From the NCBI GenBank assembly GCA_009760855.2, contig WPIO01000009.1, forward strand, positions 8,237,501-8,301,500: a stretch of 64,000 nt of DNA, written 5' to 3'. The number at the start of each line of letters is the position of its first letter. Position 1 is the first letter of the stretch. The stretch comes from Cristatella mucedo (lineage: Eukaryota; Bryozoa; Phylactolaemata; Cristatellidae). A program made the position numbers and the translations under genes. Below the pieces are notes generated by a model. It was not told the origin of the DNA. It did not search any database and saw only the letters and a list, made by a program, of their open reading frames with translations. Of the stretch, positions 1-27,845 are shown piece after piece.

Positions 1-86
<86 letters not shown>
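1..86. repeat. (CA)n microsatellite
   Basis: 43 perfect CA units at the window edge, beyond the last MYPT exon placed. Reads (UG)n in the MYPT transcript. Confidence 0.98.
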
Positions 87-87
<1 letters not shown>

Positions 88-150
88 CATATATACATAC
101 AGAGCGTAGACAGAGAGAAGCACAGTCACCGAATGCAATCGTGAGCTAAA

Positions 151-271
151 GTGATTTTTACTCACCATTCAATTGCATTTCCCTTTGCAGCAAATGTAAA
201 GCACCTAGAGAGATTGAGTTCTCTGAGAGCGCTTTATCGAGTGCATTATTATTATCATTATTATTATTAAT
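151..271 (+). mobile_element. LINE family A 3' tail
   Basis: Terminal stem-loop sequence (AAAGCACCTAGAGAGATTG … AGAGCGCTTTATCGAGTGC) followed by (ATT)n. Only the end of the element is present. Confidence 0.8.
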
Positions 272-680
272 ATAAGTGGCCAGAGCACACACACGAAAGA
301 CAGACAGGCCAACTATCCTAGTTATCATCGAACGATGTCAAGGACGACTGAACCAGCGAGCGGCAGAGCGCCGCAGCACACGCACAGGCACACTCGCCGA
401 AGAGAGCAAGGCGGTTTGACCGTCATCACATGACTCCCCCAACAGGAGAAAAATGCAGAACACAACACGGCACAGCAAACGACGGCAAGAGTGGCTTGGC
501 TCACGTCAGCTTGCGAGACAGGGACTAGTCATTGTTGGTTTTGGCGGTCGCAGCAGTGGTGTAGGGGGGGGGTCAGTGCGACGACAACGATGACGACATT
601 GACAGCAGGCAGCGGTTTGTGAGCAAGGGAGGCGGCACCGGCTGAGCTAAAGCTTGGCAGAAGCGTTACACGACAGTTAC

Positions 681-16700
<16,020 letters not shown>

Positions 16701-16991
16701 TCTCTCCCAAGCAAGCGTCTGACTAGCGCAATGGCAACTCGTCGAATGCACGAAGAATCGTCTGTCGTCACACAATCGCGCGACGAGATCAAGGCAGCCG
16801 ACGCAACGTCAGCGAGAGCCAATAGTCTTTAGCAAGCAATATGCATTATTGGCGCGTTACACTTGCTTAGATAATCCGAGCAACAGTTTCCCGAGGCTGC
16901 CAGACAGTTTGATGGTTGCCATTCCGAAGCACGACTAAGGGCCCCTGCACGAAACTAGGTTGGTCTCGCGTGGTCTCGCGCGGAATCCAAT
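16701..16991. promoter_or_regulatory. Putative bidirectional promoter between MYPT and MRPS35
   Basis: 291 bp separate the two divergent start codons. Seen: CCAAT at 16819-16823, its reverse ATTGG at 16848-16852, and two TCTCGCG motifs at 16964-16970 and 16974-16980. No TATA box is evident. TCTCGCG and CCAAT elements are established in TATA-less housekeeping promoters. That both genes use this stretch is inferred from geometry. Confidence 0.6.
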
Positions 16992-16999
16992 ATGGCGGC
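16989..16999 (+). promoter_or_regulatory. YY1-type site over the MRPS35 start codon
   Basis: AATATGGCGGC fits the known YY1 consensus AANATGGCGGC exactly and contains the proposed ATG. YY1 sites overlapping the start codon are common in metazoan ribosomal and mitochondrial-protein genes. A similar AAAATGGCGCC lies at about 16420, just inside MYPT intron 1. Confidence 0.55.
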
Positions 17000-17136
17000 T
17001 AAATGCTCAGCACGCCTCTCCTCCGCCGTAGCCAACACCACCATGGCATCTACGCTTTTGCTGCGGCTGTGTCGGCGCTTGTCGAGCTCAGGCGCCGCGG
17101 CAAGCTCGACCGGAGGTCGCTTACAAAATTCCGACG
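16992..17136 (+). CDS. MRPS35: MRPS35 exon 1 (candidate presequence)
   Basis: Reads MAAKCSARLSSAVANTTMAS then TLLLRLCRRLSSSGAAASS, a good mitochondrial presequence, to donor GTGGGT at 17137. Joining in this frame to exon 2 needs its acceptor after CAGAG (20664) or a weaker donor at 17141. The ATG at 17003 in another frame would join to 20662 directly but looks less like a presequence. Start and junction are therefore provisional. Confidence 0.55.
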
Positions 17137-18984
17137 GTGGGTTTTCGCCAGACCGAGCTTTGCGCATCAGTTTGGCGACGGCCATTCGGCGGAGCCGCGC
17201 GCTCACCTCGTCGTTTCGGCCTTGCCAGCGTTCACCAGAATTACTCGCCTGCGCGCCGTAGCTAGCTTAATTGATATTCTGATAAAGATTGAACTTTCTC
17301 AGTCGTTAAATCGTTACGCTTTGCAATCAGCTGTTGCTGCGCGGGCTCGTTGGCCGCAGCTTTGCAGCTTTGGAATGAGAGGCTGTCTGCTTCGGGGTGC
17401 GAACTCGGAAGAAAGTTCGATTCGCTCGACATAGAGCGGTCGGTGCTGCAAATATATTCGAGACTCGACGCACCCTTAGAGCCAGGCGGCTGATTGATTT
17501 AGCTCCGACCCAATGCAGGGGTCGTATCTCAGAAGAATGTGATTTTCGATTTTGGTCATTACAAAAGGGACATGCCGCAAACGCTTCGGTACATTAGTCT
17601 TGAGCTCTGTTTGAGAGCCGTCGCGCATTATCCTAGAGCTTTCGCGCTCGGTGATTTTTTTCGTAGTTCTGCCGCATCTGGCTAATAATGAGACATTCGT
17701 ATCAAGTTCTCCGATTAATCTCCTCCGAGGCACTTTGCACATTCTGTAAAGAAAGCACGCGATCCAATTGTTAGCGATAACGTGTAAGCTGTCGTCAGCA
17801 AGCATAATTTGATTACAGGTAGCATGCTAGATTTTCCTCGTGCTGCAGAGAAGTCGAGCTCTATGTTATATATCTTGTGTACGTATCTCGGTCAGTAACT
17901 CTACAAAGCGACAAAGACTAAGTGGGTGCTACACAGGGGAGTTTTTTTTTATAGTTTTCGGTACGTATACGTTAGCCAACAGACTTTATCTCACGCTCTA
18001 AAGAGAAAGTACGAAGCATAGCTGAGTCAGGACGGCAGTCGAGGAAGTGACGTAGCATTGAAGTTGTAGCCCAGGACGGCTGGAAAGAACACGGCAGCAG
18101 AAGAATAGATGTCGGGCGACGTCTTGCAAGCTCGCTATCGTTGGCTTATGTGCAGTGAGAGGGCCTGGACGACCGAGGGGTGCATTAGCCAAAGCTGAAA
18201 CCAACGGTGTGGTTGGCAAGTGTGTGCAACTGACCTGACTCGGTCGAACTTTGGAAAGCCCAGGTCGGGCCCTCGTGAGCGAAGTATTTTTTGTAGAGCT
18301 TTACTAAGCATGCGGCACACACAAGGGTAGCCACCAGGCCAATAATATTTATATGCAACTGATTCAAGTGATTCAATATTCCGTTAGGTCTAGTCGACCA
18401 GTGTTGGCCATTGCTGGTCAATCGTGCCTCCTTTGCAGCAAATGTAAAGCGTCTAGAAAGAGTGAGTTCTCCGGGGGGTGCTTTATTAGTTGTTGTTATT
18501 ATTATTATATTATTAACGCCACAGCTTACCGAATACCATCCATGCGAGGCAAAAGCACCTACTTGGTTGACAGTGGATCCGAACCAGTGTCGAAGCCATA
18601 GGCTTCGCCACTCCGAGATGCAGCTGTTGCCTTGACCCAGAGTCGGCTTCAGAGCACTCAGTGCTTGCTCTACCGAGCCCCAATGAGCTGCCAACTAGCC
18701 CTCTGGCTGTAACCACTAGACTTCAAGTTAGCATACCTTAATTCAGTGCCTCAAGTTCTCTGATCCGACCAATGTGATCGATAAGCTTGTACTCACAATC
18801 GATATTGACCGTTAGCCCCACTGCAATATGGTGCCTGCCTCCGATCCCTTGACTGCCGTCACCACAGTGGGGATGCTCGTACTTGGGATGGACTTGACCC
18901 GCCAGCCACCCACTGACTGGAACTCACTTTGTGAAGCGGCAGCAGCACAAGCTGTAGTATATAAATGTGGGTATTTCCGCGTGT

Positions 18985-19029
<45 letters not shown>

Positions 19030-22000
19030 TGTGTCTTTGTGCGCGCGAGCACTCGTGTATGAGCTTCTATGACTGCACTTCTATTGACCAGCATTGATTA
19101 ACTATATCGTTACAAAATGTATAACCTCTGATTAATCCGTGTGGTATTGTGATTCTATTTATTGGCTTGTTCTTGGCTGGCGTTCTATGGAGTTGTGAAC
19201 TTGAGTGCTTCTGCGTTTACTGCTAGATCTCTAGGAGGACCGCCCACAGCCCTTCTTTCCCGGACCTCCAAAGGGATGGATGGCAGGGGCCATCAGATAT
19301 GCCTCTAGATCTCTAGATGCCTAGCAGCACAGGACCTGCAGCAGGGAAGTCGAATCAAAGCGTACACTACGTTCTGGTGCCCTGAACTACAGCTTGTGCC
19401 ATGCCCCTCCCCCTCCTTGTATTCTTTGGTGCTTATCAAAGAAAACCACCTGAAAGCCGTTGTTGAATAAATATTGCAGTAGCAATGGCATACTATTAGT
19501 TACCGATCAGTAGCCCACTGTGTAATCACATGCTACCCTCAGATGAGTACTGGACAGAGACTACAACATAAGCCTGGTCGGTAGCCTGAGTGTGGTTAAG
19601 TTGCATCGATACTTTTGAGTGAGTTACTTGTACTTAAGCAATTACAACTTCATCTGAGGTTTATGATGCTTTTTAATGATCTTTGCCACTAGCCTTTGAT
19701 GATGTTAATAGTTGCATGAATGGTCGTTAAGACGTCAAGATCGTGTAAATGCTGCTTTAGTAAAGGCAAGATCAAACTTTCTTGTTTGCTGACCGGGCTT
19801 GGGAGTTTAGAAGCAATCTATAGAAGTCTAATATAAATACTGTGCATGGTTTTTATTTAGCTTATTTATTTAGTTAGGTGTTTCACAAGCTAAATACAGT
19901 CGTCCCTTGTTTATTGGGGTTAATGATGTCCAGACTCTACCACGATAAGTTTGATTTCCACGAAGTATGATTCTTTATTTATAAATCGAATATTTTTTTA
20001 GTCTCGTCATATAAAACCTGTCCACCACCCTCTAAATACTATTTTTAACATTATTAGAGCCCTCTGGACATGAGAAACACCCTTTTAGTCACCATTACAC
20101 TCGTTTTATCGTATTTTTATTTTATGTTTAATGTATTTAGACCAAATAAGAGAAAATAAGACATAATAGACGTCGGCACCTGGCGTTGAAGGGTTTTCGG
20201 GGGTGCTTGAATACATAGGCCTACAGTTATATACATACTGTAATTTTAATTGTAATAAAGGATCGTACAATTTTGAGCCTGCACTGTATCATTTTCACCA
20301 TCTCGATCAACATGAACATATTTGAAAAAAGGGTAGTAGTTGTTTCTATGGAAAATCTTGGCTGGAATTCGGTCGAGACCCAAGCTGCTCAGCCATCTAC
20401 AGCCTTGACCTTCATCGATCTTTGAACATCCTTATTAATAAATAAATAAAAAAAAACCAACGGTAGAGCAAGGACAAAAAACGGTAGAGCACAAAAAAGT
20501 AAATACCCCCGCGACTTCTCATTCCGTGTGCACTAATTTACTATCAGTGCATGCTTGCTAAGCAAGCCAGTTGGCTGGTCTGTGCCAATTGGCCGTTTTG
20601 CAGAGCCGGGCTAATTACTATGGAATGTGCTGTTTGATTGGTTTGTAGAGCAAAATTTCAGAGTGTTCTCAATTCCCGGGAGGAAGCCAAAAGCTGCCAC
20701 TCTCGGAGATAAGAGACGGCGGAAAGTCATCGTAAGCATGACCGCCTGCCCTGCGTGGCCTGCAGCTGTGTCTTGTGCCGGCTGCTTTAACCTGCAGGCT
20801 GCATGCTATATCGTAGTATGTCATTGAGCACTGGCAGCTCGTGAGAGTATTCCGACCTTGGCACCTTTTCGGCTAACATTCTCCCAGGGACGCTTTGTTC
20901 GACCGTGCGTGCCACTCCATCACAATTGGCGATAGCAAAAATGGCATGCTAAATCGATACCTCGAGAATCAATCGGCTTTCTGCCGGTGCTTGATCGGCT
21001 TTGCAGCGTGCCTTTCTCGAGCAGAGACCGAGCCCAGCCGAGTCTGCAGAGTTGAGTCGAGCTTCGTCGAGCCCCAAAGGCCAGCATCATAATCACTTGG
21101 GCTCATTCGCATGCTGCTGCTTCTGCGCTGTGAATCCGGCAAGCGAAAGTCGTACAGCTCCTTGGCTATAGAAGCTGCCACTCTCCCGGTTTGATCAGTG
21201 GAGACAGAGCACAATTCTTATGCTGTGTCCCATGGGGCCTTCAAGTGACCCAGCTCGTCTGTACCTAGATGATTGAACTTACCATGCAGCAAATGTAAAG
21301 TGCCTAGATAGAGATTGAGTTCTCTGAGGGTGCCTTATCGAGTGTGTTATTGATATTATTATTACCATTCATAAGATCATCTGATTATGCAGCTGTCATT
21401 CGTGGGATAAGATATCAAAGCAGTGCCAACTGAGGTGTGTCACTTGGGTTTATTGCAATCCTGCCTTTCTTGTCCTTGTTGTACAGCTGACGTTTAAAAA
21501 GTCATTCATCCAAATACACAAAGAATGATATAGCAGACTTTAGTGCTCAAATTCATTTGCTATGTAGTGGGTAGGGGGTTGTTGTGCCAAAATACCTTAC
21601 ACTCTCAAGGATGCCAGTTTTGGAGCAGCAGTCTAAGTGTTAATAGGGCACAAGCTCTGTCGAGTATATGAGTCCATTAACTTGAGTTTCCAAATGGCTT
21701 TTTATGTTTGGAAATCATGATTTTTATGCCAGAGAATATTGCCGTTTAGCACGTGAAACATGCACATTGAAGACCCGTTCAAGCACACAAATGTTCGTGA
21801 GCTCTTTTACTACGCAGCAAACGAATGTCATCGAGTACAGCTTCCACCGTCTGGTGTTGTCCCTCAGAGCTAGAACTCAAATAGTCGTTTGAGATAGGAA
21901 TATTTTTGAGTCAAAATAAGTTTAGCCACTACTGATACTTAATGGTTCATGGACTAATTGCCTTATAGTTTTATTCTTTTCCTCACTAGGAATTATTTAG

Positions 22001-25000
22001 CCCTACTTGGGCCTCACTATTGCTCTGCAGTGACTAATATGGCATTAGTTGACTAGCTATATCTGTGGTCGGATAAGCATAATAAAAATAATACACTTGA
22101 TATGGTGCTCTCAGATAACTCAATCTGTTTCTAGGCACTTTACATTTACTGCAAGATGACTATCTGCAGCTGTTCAGGGGCTATTCCGTTTGTAGGTATA
22201 GTGCTATAACTCACTGCTTGCTGGCCTACCGGCATGTGCAGTCAGGCGCTTACACCTGGTGCAAAACTCAGCAGCTAGGCTTGTCTGTCGTGAGCGTCGA
22301 AGTTGCCACATCACACCACTTCTCGCCGACCTGCACTGGCTACCAGTCTAGCAATAGGTCAACTTCAAGGTCTTGTTGCTCACTTTTAGGTCTCTTCATT
22401 CTTTGGCTCCAGCCTATCTCTTGAGATCTACTCCCCCACCAGGCCAAGCATCGTACCACCCGCCTCTCGGAATCCAACAGTTTACCACTACATCGTACAA
22501 ACCTCAAATCCTTTGGAGACCGTGCATTTAGCTCGTATGCTCCCAAAGCCTGGAACTCCCTCCCGACTTGCGTCAGAACATTCCCTGACTTGACCACATT
22601 TAAAAGGAACCTAAAAACACACCTATTTAGTACAGCTTGTAGTGGATCCCTGTGATTCGTCCTTGATGGGCTCACGTGTGCTGCCACTAACCACACTTGC
22701 ATGCTGATCCAGTGCATGTCACCCCTAACCGTGTTATTCGTGTTGTTTATCAAGCATGATATTACTCTGCATTCAAACCTGTTTCCCTTTGCAGCAAATG
22801 TAAAGCGCCTAGAAAGGGATTAAGTTCTCTGAGGGCCCTTTATCAAGGGCATTATTATTATTATTTTTAATTTGTATGCCTGAGTAAGCAGGCAGAATGA
22901 CAGTTTTAATTTTAATATGCACGTGGGCTCACCACATGAGACTGGGTGCCTATTACTTACTTCTATTGCCTCTTACTATTGTTGCTAGCACTGCATTTGT
23001 GTTGAACCCTGAACCTGCAGATGAGATAGCCCTTTTTGTTGTGACATCGTGGACCGTGCGTGGCTTGTTACACGAAGAAAAAAGGGCATCGGTAACTATT
23101 GAAGTTCGTTGACTACTCATGGATCAAGCTGCATGTTTGCTTCCTGATCATCTTCCTTTATTAACCGGCCGCTCTGCCCTTAACATTGCACCGTGGCGTC
23201 TCACTCGTGTGCAGAGGTTACTGAGTGCAGCAGCAAAGATTATAATCGTTGCGAGTTGATCACTAGCCTTGCCGATTGACGGCATTCCTAAAGCTCTTGT
23301 CTAAAGGCTAAGCACGGAAATGAACCTCACCTCACTAAGCAACATAATTAACTGATTTAACAGCCTCATTTCTATAGCGGTAGAAGTGCCTTAACGGCTG
23401 TCACCACCGCCTGCAGTTGGCAATAAATGATCGCCTACTACAGGATTCGAACCCACGACTTCAGTCGTGAAGAAGAGTGAGCACCTTACCGCCTGGGCTG
23501 CCCAGGGGCAATAGCATCCCTTCTGGACTCCCACAATGACAACCACACAGGGCTCTGACCCCTTATTTAGTCCTTCTTCACTGCACTGTAATCAACTGGC
23601 TAGATAGAACCTGTGGCATGTAACTCTTGTTCTTGTTGGCTGCCTACAGCCCACGTGTAGACGATCGGATGGGTTTACCTTGCACTGCCTTCATTTCACC
23701 AGCAAATTTCGACAGCAAATATGTAGGAACCACAAACATTCTCCTCTTTCACATTTTAGATCTTTCAACTTGATTGTGCTACTCTGCTAACTTGCATAGC
23801 GGCATATGCAAAGTGTGTAGAAATAACTTCTCTGTGGGTGTGACCCAAATGTCATGATTGTCATGATTATTATTATTATAGTACTGCTCCAAGGCATGTT
23901 GTCAGATACCCGTGAGCTGTTGATCGTAGAGCTACTGTGAAGAGAGTATACCAAGGAAGGAGCTACCCAAATGTTTCATGATAATTATTAGTATCATTAT
24001 TATTATTATTATTATTATAGTACTGCTCCAAGGCTTATTGTCAGAGACCCGTGAGCTGTTGATCTGACTACAGAGAAAACTAAGCCTGTAGCTTGTGGAA
24101 TTTGATGTAATTTTTAATCTAAATGAACTCTACCCATCTCTCGATTCGATTAACGGGTTTTATTCTAAATAGGTCGATGGCATGTTGATTTAGTGTGAGC
24201 TGGGGTAGTAGGTGATGAAACCCAGGTAATTTTTGTGGCTAAACGTAGGAGCTTTCAGTCGTTGGATTTCCTTTCCCTACCATTGAAAGGCCTTTGGCCT
24301 GAACACCGTCTGAGAACCGAGTCAGGTGGTTTTGCTCTTGCTTCTGGGTTTTGGTCATGGGATCAACTACTTCAGACAATGCGATATGTTTTTCTTTCAT
24401 GCTGCAATGTCCATTTGAGGCGATTAGAGCTACCTAAACGTGGTTGACTATTGAGCTTCATATTACTTTCCTCAGCCCTGGCTAAGTTCGAATTTTGTAA
24501 GGTACTGCTTTCACATAGCACAGCAATGGCCACCGATCAGGATTTGAATATAGTACTTCTTGCCGACCTGCACTGGCTCCAAATCAAGCAGCGCATCGAC
24601 TTCAAGGCTCTGTCAGTTACTGTTAGGTCTCTCCATAAAATGACTCCAGCCTACCTACCAGAACTACTCCCCCACCAGGCTAAGCATCGTGCCACCTGCT
24701 TTTCGGAATCTAACTATTTCCCTATACCTCGTACAAACCTCAAATCTGTTGGAGACCGTGCCTTTAGTTCGTATGCTCCCAAAGCCTGGAACTCACTCCC
24801 GACTTGCATCACGACATCTCCTGACGTGTCAACATTTAAAAAGAAGCTTAGAACGTACCTATGTATCACAGCATTTGGTGGGTCTTTGTGATTCGTCCTT
24901 CGCTTGCATGTACCTGCTTACGCTATGCCTGCTGCTTTCGGAAGTTACCACCAAACATTCGGTAATGCTTTATGTGCAGCATCTGTAAAGTGCCTAGAAA

Positions 25001-26044
25001 GAGATTCAGTTCTCTGGGGGTGCTCTACAAATTTATCATCGTTATTGTTATTACCTAAATATGGCTGTCGGTTCAGCTGCAAATTACTTTCTTTAGCCCT
25101 GGCTAAGTTCGAATTTTTTTTAGGTACCTCCTCCACGTAGCACAACAATGGCTACCAATCAAGATTGGAGTATTGCATGGCCGACAGCCAGTACATTCAA
25201 ATGGTCGGTTGTACCATTCCCAGTTCGGCAGGGCTTTGTGGAGGTAGGTATACAGCTTGGTCTGACTACGGTTGTGTCACTGCAAGTCACCTCGTAGTAG
25301 ATTGATGCTGCATTGCTGCTTGTCTCCAGCTGCCTCCTGACCAGAGCAATCTGTCTGCCTGTCTCTCTGGTTTGTGTTGTATTGTATCTGCTGTGGGTAT
25401 TGCTTTTTTTTTGGCTGGCTGTCCATGTGTGAGTAGCATTGTAGAAGATAGCTATTTACAGAATTTTTTCTTGCAGCGTCTCGGGGCTCTGATGTTGTAT
25501 AGGCAAATGATAGTAGTGGCCGCAAACTCGGTATAACTTGTGTCAACCATTTGATCCATGTTATTGCCTATATGTCTGGCCATCTTTGGTGAGGTCCACT
25601 TATTCCTCTTGATAACTTTGCAGAATCTCAGCGAGAACGGTGGCATCGTCCCTGCAAAGTACGCCAATGCCGAGCTCATGAAAATTCCTAACTTCTTTCA
25701 CCTTGCTCCAGCTCACATCAAGAAGCAGTGTGCTGCTATCAAGGGTTAGTGTGTGACTGTCTCTGTCGGGGCCTGACCTGTGCAAGTGCTTCACTGTTGA
25801 TGCTGCTGCATACCTTTTGGGCTAGCAAGTTGCTTAAGTCAAGTCCTGGGACCAAACGTGTGCAGCCAAAATGCACTCTCCCTTGTGACTGTGTTGGAAC
25901 TGTCAGGTAATAACAATATTAGTAAATCGTTTGTGTGGCGCCCTAAGAGAACTTCCTTTATAACTTGCTGCAAGAGAATTAATCTGGTGAGCTAAGGGAG
26001 GGGTATTGACATGCAAGGTTCCGAGCATGCAAAACAATAACTAC

Positions 26045-26087
<43 letters not shown>

Positions 26088-27814
26088 ACTAATAATAATA
26101 ATAATACATTTTTATAGCACCAACAGAGAGCTGAATGTCTTTGTAGGCACTTCACAAATGCTGTATCAAACACGTGTCGTGCGTAGGCCGTCATACTTAA
26201 GCAAACATGCCGACACACATGACCACCGGTTAGTAATACCTCAGGCTGGTAGTATGCACTGAATCGTGCACAGGTACGCTAGCAATGCGCAATGCACGCA
26301 CGAACAAGAAACGGTGAGTTTACTTGGGCACAGGGAAAGCTGACCGGAACAGATGCGTCCGGAGCTGAGACTTATTGGATGAGAAGTAGTCATTGCAGGT
26401 GGTTTGACCCTACCTGGATGCCAACTCCGGACTTTTGGTGCGGCAAGATGACCAGATGCTGTGGAGGAGCTTGCCGTGTGTGAGTCTGCTGGAGGAGCCA
26501 TGGTCTGATAGGTGATAGACTGGCGCTGGCAAATGAAGTGCCCTGTAAGTCACTGTGAGGATCTTGAAATCGGTTCGATGCTTGTTAAGGAGGTAGCCCG
26601 TGAAGCCCAGACAAAAATGGTTTGATGTGGCAGCTAGGCCGTCGATGACAGGCCTGCGAGCCACTGAGTTTTGCACCGAGTTACCGATCAGCACACTTGT
26701 ATTAATCTAGACTTGGTGTCACAAACGATTGTGTAGGGCACCTTCGAGAGGGATTGATTGATTTATAGTAAGAATAATAATAATACCTTTGCATTGTGCC
26801 TAGGAGCACTTAAACCTTTTTTCAGGCACTGCACATTGCCTAGAAAGGAAGTGTGTCAGCTGATTATTGATTTCCATATAGCATGAACCTTTGTAGCAAT
26901 CACAATCACGTGGACGGAGTAAGTGTTATGAGGGACCATGTGGTTACTAGTTGCGCTCCTCAATGTCAAGATTTATCACTTTCTTTGATATGTCGTCAAG
27001 TCAAGTAATGACATAATTTTAATAGGTCTTTAGTTCCAGGCTTTGGCTGGATATGGACTGGGGGCCACGCTAATCGACTTGAATCAGAAGAGCAAGTGGT
27101 GCATTGCGCAAGCTTGAGACGAACGTGTTTCTGAGATAGGTATTTTGGAGCAATAGAATGAAAGGATCCAAACGCGATTGACAGAACTTTGAATTTGTTA
27201 TGATGCTTGATGGATGTAGCCCGTATAAAAAAAAGTAGGTTTAGCTGATTCAATAGCCTCATTTATATAACGGCAGAAGAACCTTCACGGCAGTTACCAC
27301 TGCATGCAGCAGGCAATAAAGGATCACTCACTGTAGGACTGTTATTGAGGCTTTTTTTTTATTGAGGATACTTGGTGCATTCGTAGGTCTTAAATGTAAC
27401 TACTGCAACAGTGCTGCCGCAAGGCACAAAGATTCCCGTCTAGAGCACCGATTCTCACCGACGATGGCCACGTGCGTTTGCTGGCAAGCAGCAGACGACG
27501 TGCAGCTTTCACTCGTGCCGTTGACAGCAGGCCAGTTATTCGAGCACCGACATGTCAAGAAAGATATGTGCATGCGCTTGTGCATTTCACACCGCTGGGG
27601 TTGATGCGCTCGCGTCGTACAGCTGTGATGCTGTTCGTACGCCGTACGGGCATCTGGCCCACAGCGGCCACTCGGCTATGCAGTAGTCGGGTTGTCGAGA
27701 TCCTCGGCTTGACTCACAACCACTTACCGGCGCAGGCAGAGAGAAAACTGCCGATGGTCGTGGCCGTGGTCAGAGCCTCGATGCATCACGTGGATGAGAG
27801 AGGGAGCAGCGAGT

Positions 27815-27845
<31 letters not shown>

